Assembly (NCBI RefSeq): GCF_030463565.1
Contig: NC_134654.1
Span: 19,111,702-19,175,701 of the forward strand
DNA length: 64,000 nucleotides
Reading direction: 5' to 3'
Origin: Pelecanus crispus
Taxonomy: Eukaryota; Chordata; Aves; Pelecaniformes; Pelecanidae
The position numbers and the translations under genes are program-made. The notes below the pieces were generated by a model, which did not search any database, had not been told where the DNA came from, and saw only the letters and a list, made by a program, of their open reading frames with translations. This document shows, piece by piece, positions 59,001 through 64,000 of the stretch. Within the stretch, counting starts at the first letter, position 1. Every line of letters starts with the position of its first letter.

Positions 59001-60766
59001 AGGCCCACTTCTCTGCATAGAATAAACAGTAGCTGGGGGGATGCTTCAACTTCACACTGAAATACAGGGAATGCAATAATGCAGTTGAACACTTCCTAGA
59101 GAGACTGGGATGAGCACCTGGGGGGCAAGTGGAGGTTTACTACAACACAGCGCTGCTCTGCATGTGAGAGCCCAAGGCAGAAGTTTGACTCTAATCCACT
59201 GCTGGAAGCACTCTCCCAGGAGTAGGGAAATTTCCCTCCTCATTAGCACCTCTCTGGGGTAGGAGCATTGCATGTTTTACCTAATACCGGCCTGCTCCTC
59301 AGAGCAGAGGTCGTGCAGTTTCTTCCAGCAGAAGTGGCAGAACGGCCCACACCAATCGTGTCCGGTCCTCCGTTCCGCGGGGTGTGCTCGTTCCGCGGGG
59401 TGTGCTCGGGCTGTTCATCCTGTCAGCAAAGCAGCGCTGAGTTGGAGGAGTCCCAGTTAACACCTTGCCTGCCAGGCTGGCAGCTTCTCCAGACAACTGC
59501 AGAAGCAGAATGCTCTACATCAGAAGATGTGGGTCTGTTCCAGTAGAAATACTGCAACTGTCTGTATTCTCTTACAGTATTAACTTCAATCAGGATGCTT
59601 CCCTAATCTGCGTGTCCAGTGACCACGGCACAGTACATATTTTTGCTGCAGAAGACCCTAAAAGAAATAAGCAGTCAAGGTAGGGTTTGAGCCATTCTGA
59701 AGCCTTTTGGGGGGCAGCAGGGGCCTTGACCTTTTTGTCGAGTTCAGAACACTGGTCTTGTCAAGCAGTAGCAAATACCTACACTGTGCCTGAGCGAAGT
59801 TGCAGATTTAGGCCTACATAGCAACTGCCAAGTTTCTGCTGCCCTTCGTGGAGCCGTAGAATTCCAGCAGACGGTTAGGGTGTTTTTTAGTGGCCATCTC
59901 TTAGCATGAACATTGTGGACACTTCCCATAAAGCAATCTCTACTAAAAATCAAACCTCTTGGCAGTTTCTGCAGTCACTTAAAAACATAAAGCCAGAAAG
60001 GTAGTTGTAGGGTCCCCCTTCCCTAGAAGGGGAATTGTACATATTATCTGATACCTAGTAGAAAAAAAATAAAAAACCAATCAAAACTAGTAGTTAGTAT
60101 GAACCCTGCGACTTGTTCAAACACTCCAGCAGTTCTAAAACAATTCTAGTCAACACCTTACTAAGTTGTTACACTTTTTTTTTTTTTTTCTCCTCCTCTC
60201 TTCCAGTTTGGCCTCTGCCACCTTTCTCCCCAAGTACTTCAGTTCCAAATGGAGTTTTTCCAAGTTTCAGGTTCCCTCAGGCTCTCCGTGCATTTGTGCC
60301 TTTGGAACAGAGCCAAATGCTGTCATAGGTAAGTACTGGAGGCTTCCCCGGGTTCTGGCTGGAGAACCAGGTTTTGAACTGCACTGGCCTTGAGCTGGAG
60401 GGAATGCTCAGATGCGACGACGTGGCAGGAAACAGGAGCTCTCGCTGCTCAGCACTGCAAGGGAGTAAGATCAGCCAGCGCTCAGGGCGGGTGCAGTGCT
60501 GGGCTGACAGACATGGCACGAGGACTGACATACCTCCGGTTCCTCCGGAGCAGCTCTCGGTACGGTCTGTTAGCTTGAAAGGTCAGTTTAAGCTACAGCT
60601 GAAGGAACAGAAGAGTACCTCTGGAACAGCTGAACTTAACGTGTGTGTTTTTGTTTCAGCAATATGTGCAGATGGCAGCTACTACAAGTTCTTATTCAAC
60701 CAAAAAGGGGAATGCTCAAGGGATGTCTATGCTCAGTTTCTAGAAATGACAGACGACAAGCTTTGA
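44029..60766 (+). CDS. WDR45B: WDR45B (WIPI3), PROPPIN beta-propeller, ten coding exons
   Basis: WDR45B is a seven-bladed beta-propeller that binds PI3P and PI(3,5)P2 on autophagic membranes and acts in autophagy and AMPK/TSC signalling. The joined exons (44029-44095, 50112-50186, 53155-53256, 53924-54011, 54563-54657, 56440-56630, 58636-58721, 59578-59679, 60207-60328, 60660-60766) give 344 aa, the human length. The sequence is nearly identical to the human protein as I recall it, from [20 protein letters not shown] to FLEMTDDKL. The phosphoinositide-binding signature LRRG is at residues 224-227 in exon 7. The ATG has G at -3. All introns are GT-AG; the exon 5 donor GTTAGT is weak at +3. Introns 3 (53257-53923), 4 (54012-54562), 8 (59680-60206) and 9 (60329-60659) show nothing but a T-rich acceptor tract before exon 9. 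Confidence 0.97.
44096..50111 (+). other. WDR45B intron 1
   Basis: This 6.0 kb GT-AG intron starts with about 450 bp of CpG island and is then AT-rich. It contains a T20 run at 47421-47440, a T/G-rich stretch at about 48530-48605 and a short TA repeat near 50077-50096. I see no additional exon. Confidence 0.8.
47421..47440. repeat. Poly(T) run
   Basis: Twenty T bases follow G/T-rich sequence in WDR45B intron 1. Confidence 0.9.
50112..50186 (+). CDS. WDR45B: WDR45B coding exon 2
   Basis: The acceptor TTTTTACTACAG leads into [20 protein letters not shown] and EKEKQ. The donor is GTAAAA. Length is 75 nt. Confidence 0.95.
50187..53154 (+). other. WDR45B intron 2
   Basis: This is a 3.0 kb GT-AG intron. 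The part at about 51900-52500 is pyrimidine-rich and contains short phrases such as CCCACTCAAATGTCATCAAA that faintly recall an L2-type LINE end, but the resemblance is too weak to call. Nothing else is recognised. Confidence 0.7.
53155..53256 (+). CDS. WDR45B: WDR45B coding exon 3
   Basis: The acceptor TGTCTTTCAG precedes [20 protein letters not shown], then [14 protein letters not shown]. The donor is GTGAGT. Length is 102 nt. Confidence 0.96.
53924..54011 (+). CDS. WDR45B: WDR45B coding exon 4
   Basis: The acceptor GTTCTAG precedes [20 protein letters not shown] and VKAVKLRRD. The exon ends two bases into a codon at donor GTAGGT. Length is 88 nt. Confidence 0.96.
54563..54657 (+). CDS. 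WDR45B: WDR45B coding exon 5
   Basis: The acceptor CTGTTTCAG precedes [20 protein letters not shown] and [12 protein letters not shown]. The donor is GTTAGT, with an uncommon T at +3. Length is 95 nt. Confidence 0.95.
55430..55760 (+). repeat. CR1 LINE fragment
   Basis: The order of phrases follows CR1: 'ttgaagagttgggcttgttt', 'aaaaaggagactctgaaggg', 'acttgaaggacagttaagaa', 'atgatggagccaaggtcttc', 'gtagaacaagggctgttggc', 'gcttggacatca', then 'agaggttttcaagcctgcta'. It is diverged and lacks a clear terminus at either end. Orientation is plus. Confidence 0.82.
56401..56432. repeat. (TC)10 plus T12 microsatellite at a splice acceptor
   Basis: Ten TC units are followed by twelve T bases and then CTTTTAG at the WDR45B exon 6 acceptor. 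The microsatellite forms the whole polypyrimidine tract. Confidence 0.95.
56440..56630 (+). CDS. WDR45B: WDR45B coding exon 6
   Basis: This 191-nt exon encodes [20 protein letters not shown], continues through [17 protein letters not shown], and ends with [10 protein letters not shown]. Its acceptor is built from a TC microsatellite and a T-run. The donor is GTAAGA. Confidence 0.97.
56631..58635 (+). other. WDR45B intron 6
   Basis: This 2.0 kb GT-AG intron holds AT-rich sequence in which I recognise no exon or repeat family. Confidence 0.75.
58636..58721 (+). CDS. WDR45B: WDR45B coding exon 7 (LRRG motif)
   Basis: This exon encodes [20 protein letters not shown] and GSQAANIY. It carries the LRRG phosphoinositide-binding signature of PROPPINs (residues 224-227). 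The acceptor is CTTTTCAAG and the donor GTATGT. Length is 86 nt. Confidence 0.96.
58722..59577 (+). other. WDR45B intron 7
   Basis: This 0.86 kb intron is notably richer in GC than its neighbours over about 58760-59500. It holds an 18-bp tandem duplication at 59372-59407. No exon is recognised. Confidence 0.75.
59372..59407. repeat. 18-bp perfect tandem duplication
   Basis: GTTCCGCGGGGTGTGCTC occurs twice without a gap. It lies in the CpG-containing part of WDR45B intron 7. Confidence 0.95.
59578..59679 (+). CDS. WDR45B: WDR45B coding exon 8
   Basis: The acceptor TCTCTTACAG precedes [20 protein letters not shown] and [13 protein letters not shown]. The donor is GTAGGG. Length is 102 nt. Confidence 0.96.
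60207..60328 (+). CDS. WDR45B: WDR45B coding exon 9
   Basis: A T15 run and pyrimidine-rich acceptor ending TTCCAG precede [20 protein letters not shown]. The exon continues with [20 protein letters not shown] to donor GTAAGT. Length is 122 nt. Confidence 0.96.
60660..60766 (+). CDS. WDR45B: WDR45B coding exon 10 (terminal)
   Basis: The acceptor TTTGTTTCAG precedes [20 protein letters not shown] and [15 protein letters not shown]. The TGA stop is at 60764-60766. Confidence 0.97.
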
Positions 60767-60959
60767 CTGAGGTGAGGGAGTGCATGGGTCAAAGTACTGC
60801 CTTGGCTATTCCACATCTTTGGAAGGACAGTATATGTATGTCCAATACTGATCAAGAAGTTTAGCAGACCTCACTGAGAAGCCTGGCCCAACATGATCAG
60901 AACAAGCGCTGAAGTAGTGGACTACATAAGTTTATTTCTCATTTCTGCAAGTATTCATC

Positions 60960-60965
60960 ATTAAA
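60960..60965 (+). terminator. Proximal WDR45B poly(A) signal (ATTAAA)
   Basis: The common variant hexamer lies about 195 bp after the stop codon, followed by T-rich sequence. Use is inferred. Confidence 0.45.
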
Positions 60966-62199
60966 GTCTCTTTGGGTTACCATCATCAACTCAAGTTTTC
61001 AGGATGGTGGCTTTCAACAAGCTTGTGCCTATTGGGTTTCTCTTAATTGAAACTGTGAAATGACTTCCGATTAAACACGAGTGCCTGCCACACTAAACAT
61101 CTGCAGGGGGCTGTACAAATGTACAACTAGCCTTAGAAAAAGGGATGTGAAAACAGAAGATGTTAGGCACTGCTTTACTTCCACTGAATGGCTGGGAGCA
61201 GGGCGGGGGGGGGAACACTGTGGATCATGCTCAAATAAGACTCCACCAGCTTGGCTAGGAGCAGGAGTGCTGCCTCCCCCCCTCCCCCGAGCACATCTTA
61301 GAGTAGCGGAGGAGAGATGACGAGCGCGTAGCCATAGATGACTGTAGCTTGGCCCATGCTTGTCCTCTGAGCTGGTGTACGGGGTTGGGTGGTGGTAGTC
61401 ATGCGGCCACGGACTGCTGCTCCCGTACACATACTGATGCTGGCTGTCAAAGGTGCCAAACTGTACATAGTAGCCAAAGGCATGTTTAGGCACTGGCTGA
61501 CCCAAATAACCTCTCATCAGTGCGTGGAGCAAGCACCCAGGGCACACGGCGCTCCTGTTTTGGTGGAGGCGATTTCTTCTGTAACGAAACAGCCATTCCA
61601 GGTTTAAAAACCACCCTCGGTACTGGTGTGACAGCTGCACTGACTGCTTCTAAAACTGCTGTGCTTCAGCTGGAAGACTGGACAGGCCGCTTACACATCC
61701 AGCACAATGAATGACCAGGTGGCATGAAGTATGCTTCTCGGCAATGGCTTTAAACTTGCAAACTTTGGGGTTTTGGTTTTTTTTTTTTTAATTTGAGATG
61801 TTGCATACTAAATACTGTTGGCCTAGGGGCAGTTAGGTTAGACTAAACCGACTGACTTGTAAACTCTTTCCCAGAATTGTTATGTGGCAATTAATACTTA
61901 CTGCTGAACTAAGGCACGAGATACTGAACTAGAAACTGAAATAGACACAAGCTCTCCGTTCGTAGCACTGGGCGAGGGAGGTCTTGCTTTCACAGATGCT
62001 TCAAATCTGACATGCCAGTTCACTCCAAGATTGTTTAGCTGCAAACTCTCTAAATCTGACAACTTTCTTTTAGTGTCACGTAACATACTAAGGACTAACT
62101 TCTACGCAGATTTTGATGTCAAGGTTGCATGTTGCTTTTATGTGTATTTAATCACAGAAATTGTTTTGCACACTTATTTGTAATATGTTCTTTCTTTTA

Positions 62200-62205
62200 A
62201 ATAAA
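62200..62205 (+). terminator. Distal WDR45B poly(A) signal (AATAAA)
   Basis: A canonical hexamer is preceded by a T-rich stretch and followed by a GT- and T-containing region near 62215-62225. Confidence 0.6.
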
Positions 62206-62225
62206 AGTGACTAATTTTGCTGTAT

Positions 62226-64000
62226 TCACTGATGATCACAGCTGAAGTTCCTACTGCCATAGGTGTTGGGGAATAAGTACGTAACTGAGGAAATAGTGGT
62301 GGCTGTTGAAGGACAGAAGCTGAATCACGCTGCCCGTGCCATGGAACAGAGGACAGGAAGTACACGCATTCCTGCCTGGGACACGTACGCTGGTATTTAT
62401 ACCAAAACAAGTCCAGCTTCCAGTGCAAACCAGTTCTTGTTCAGCACTGTTTACCACACCATTCACCACAGCTGCTGTTCTGAAGCTTCTTACCTTTTAA
62501 CAGCTGTATTAACGGAATGGCCAACTGGAAACTGCCCTCTCCCTGGAGAAGTGTTAAACCATTCTCCAAGGAGGATTTAAATCCTCGCTCTCTGGTGCAG
62601 TTTGAAGCCGTTTATGATCCAGTCAGCTGCGCTCACTTTAAATAGCAAGGAAACTAATTCAAGGAAAACATTAAGCCTTCCACACACTGCTTTGAAGGTT
62701 TTACATATCTTAATCTGCTGAAGCACCATCCCCCTGTCCTCCCCACTGAAGTTATCCTACAGTTGACCAGAGAGACTATGAGCGTATTTCTTGGTTGATT
62801 AAAACTATTGAACTTGTAAACCTTCCCCTAAACATCTGTTCTGGTGTGACAGTAATGAAAATAACACTAACTGCACAGGCAGACAATAGTGCTGTACTAA
62901 TGATGGAATCCCTTAGCACATATTTAAATATATTTAATCTCAAATTCTTCCTTCTTGCACTACTTGCAAATCCTTATCTTTAAGTATACAGGCTATTTTA
63001 CAGGGATCAAAATTTAGGTATGAGTCTTCCCAGCTCGTGCTGGCTCCAGGTTGCTCTGCCAGTTATTCACCACATTGCTTTCTGCTGTACTGCAGCATGT
63101 AGGTAATTTTAACCAGAATTTGCTTTAAGTGGGATAGTGGATAAACATACCTCTACAATCAGATTAAATAGTATTGGGGAGGGGGGGGGGGGGGGCGATG
63201 GTCGTGGTGGTGGAAAAATAAATAGTACTTTAAGTATTTGACAGCCCATGTATCCACCATGTCGATCGATTTATGATACTGTATGGCTGCAGTGCCCAGG
63301 TACACTGGGAAGCTCAGAACGAAGACCGGCACCAGCGTACTCCGTGCGCTGCGGTATGCAGCGGTAACGCTCACCCATGTTTTGGGCCTTGCACAGGCCC
63401 GGTCTTCCTGGGCAGGGTGTTAAGGAATGCCCCTCCCCAGAGAGGGGCACGCACTTAACAGAAGGCAAGTTTTAAAAGACCAGAACAGGCAACCAGTCAC
63501 CTTTCCAACACCCCTGCTCTACATGAGGCTGCAGAGTAAAAGGGGGACAAGGCAAGCTGTCAGAAGTCTACTTTATCTAACAGAAGAGGATTAAATAGAT
63601 TTTAAAATGTCACGTTGTTAGCTTAAGATGAGTATTATAGTCCAGAGGTCCAATAGCATTTATTCCTTTAAGTACAGTTGTTGTCTTAGCTAGAAAGACG
63701 TGGCTTCGGGAGACAGCCCTGCCCCACAGAGCGCCCTGCTGCCTGCAAGGGAAACAGGCCAGTGGCGCAGGCTGCCTTCATCTGTGAGGAAACGGCAGAA
63801 TTTGCACGCCAAGACTAAAATACGACTATTGTTGAAAAACAATGTACTTCCACAAGCATCAACTATTTAAGTATACAGATTATTAATTTCTTTTGTATTT
63901 AAGAATAACTAAATGCCTTCTCTCCCCATTTTGCTGCCTCTTTCTGCAGCACCTGTGTCACAGTTCAGAATCCTGAAAGGAAAACCAAAAGATTAGCCAG
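62226..64000. other. Intergenic region downstream of WDR45B
   Basis: No exon can be assigned. It contains a G-run at 63181-63195 and a minus-strand AATAAA near 63659-63664. That signal could belong to a convergent gene beyond the window; FOXK2 is expected from human synteny. Nothing in the sequence confirms it. Confidence 0.55.
63181..63195. repeat. Poly(G) run
   Basis: Fifteen consecutive G bases are preceded by GGGGA. The length of such runs is often unreliable in assemblies. Confidence 0.9.

Larger units (their letters stand above)
60767..62225 (+). other. WDR45B 3'UTR
   Basis: Sequence after the stop codon continues to AATAAA at 62200-62205, giving a 3'UTR of about 1.45 kb. An earlier ATTAAA at 60960-60965 would give a short form of about 0.2 kb. 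The part at 61190-61600 is GC-richer and carries a long antisense open frame (see findings). Confidence 0.65.

Noticed and set aside
63159-63374. 71-codon minus-strand frame with a hydrophobic stretch
   Set aside because: It is short, ends in low-complexity His/Pro from a G-run, and has no splice or family support.
63930-64000. Splice-acceptor-like TTTTCCTTTCAG on the minus strand followed by a short frame ending in TAG
   Set aside because: The frame after it does not match any protein I recognise, including FOXK2, and the region ends at the window edge.
1-64000. CRISPR arrays, operons, riboswitches, tRNA or rRNA genes
   Set aside because: No regularly spaced repeats, prokaryotic gene organisation or intact RNA gene was seen; the window is eukaryotic.

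Overview
The window is vertebrate nuclear DNA, most probably from a neognath bird. Genes are split into short exons with GT-AG introns. CpG-rich promoters stand out from AT-rich introns. The recognisable repeats are CR1 LINE 3' ends and a solo LTR of a type I know from bird genomes. That LTR argues for Neoaves over chicken or turkey, but this is inference from memory.

Three complete protein-coding genes are present. All have intact frames, and their spliced lengths match what I recall for the human orthologues. (1) FN3KRP, minus strand, six coding exons from 8478 down to 2151, 309 aa: a ketosamine-3-kinase that repairs glycated proteins. (2) RAB40B, plus strand, six coding exons from 14819 to 40797, 278 aa: a Rab-like GTPase with a SOCS box that serves as a Cullin-5 ubiquitin ligase substrate receptor. 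Its first intron is 20.8 kb. (3) WDR45B (WIPI3), plus strand, ten coding exons from 44029 to 60766, 344 aa: a phosphoinositide-binding beta-propeller of the autophagy pathway. The order FN3KRP - RAB40B - WDR45B, with FN3KRP head-to-head to RAB40B, matches the block on human 17q25.3.

Layout: 1-2150 is the region downstream of FN3KRP and probably its 3'UTR. 2151-8478 is FN3KRP. 8479-14818 is the head-to-head intergenic region, with a CpG promoter at each end, a MIR-like relic and a 33-base poly(A). 14819-41650 is RAB40B with its 3'UTR. 41650-44028 is intergenic and ends in the WDR45B CpG island. 44029-62220 is WDR45B with its 3'UTR. 62220-64000 has no gene I can support.

The genes are unrelated housekeeping functions and do not form a pathway or operon. 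I found no new biological system. The items most worth a second look are: a CCAAT/GC-box array with internal duplication in the RAB40B promoter; a solo LTR inserted 10 bp after the RAB40B exon 4 donor; FN3KRP residues that resemble both mammalian paralogues; and a pyrimidine microsatellite forming the WDR45B exon 6 splice acceptor. Exon boundaries were assigned by hand from splice signals, frame continuity and remembered human proteins; no alignment or RNA data was available.
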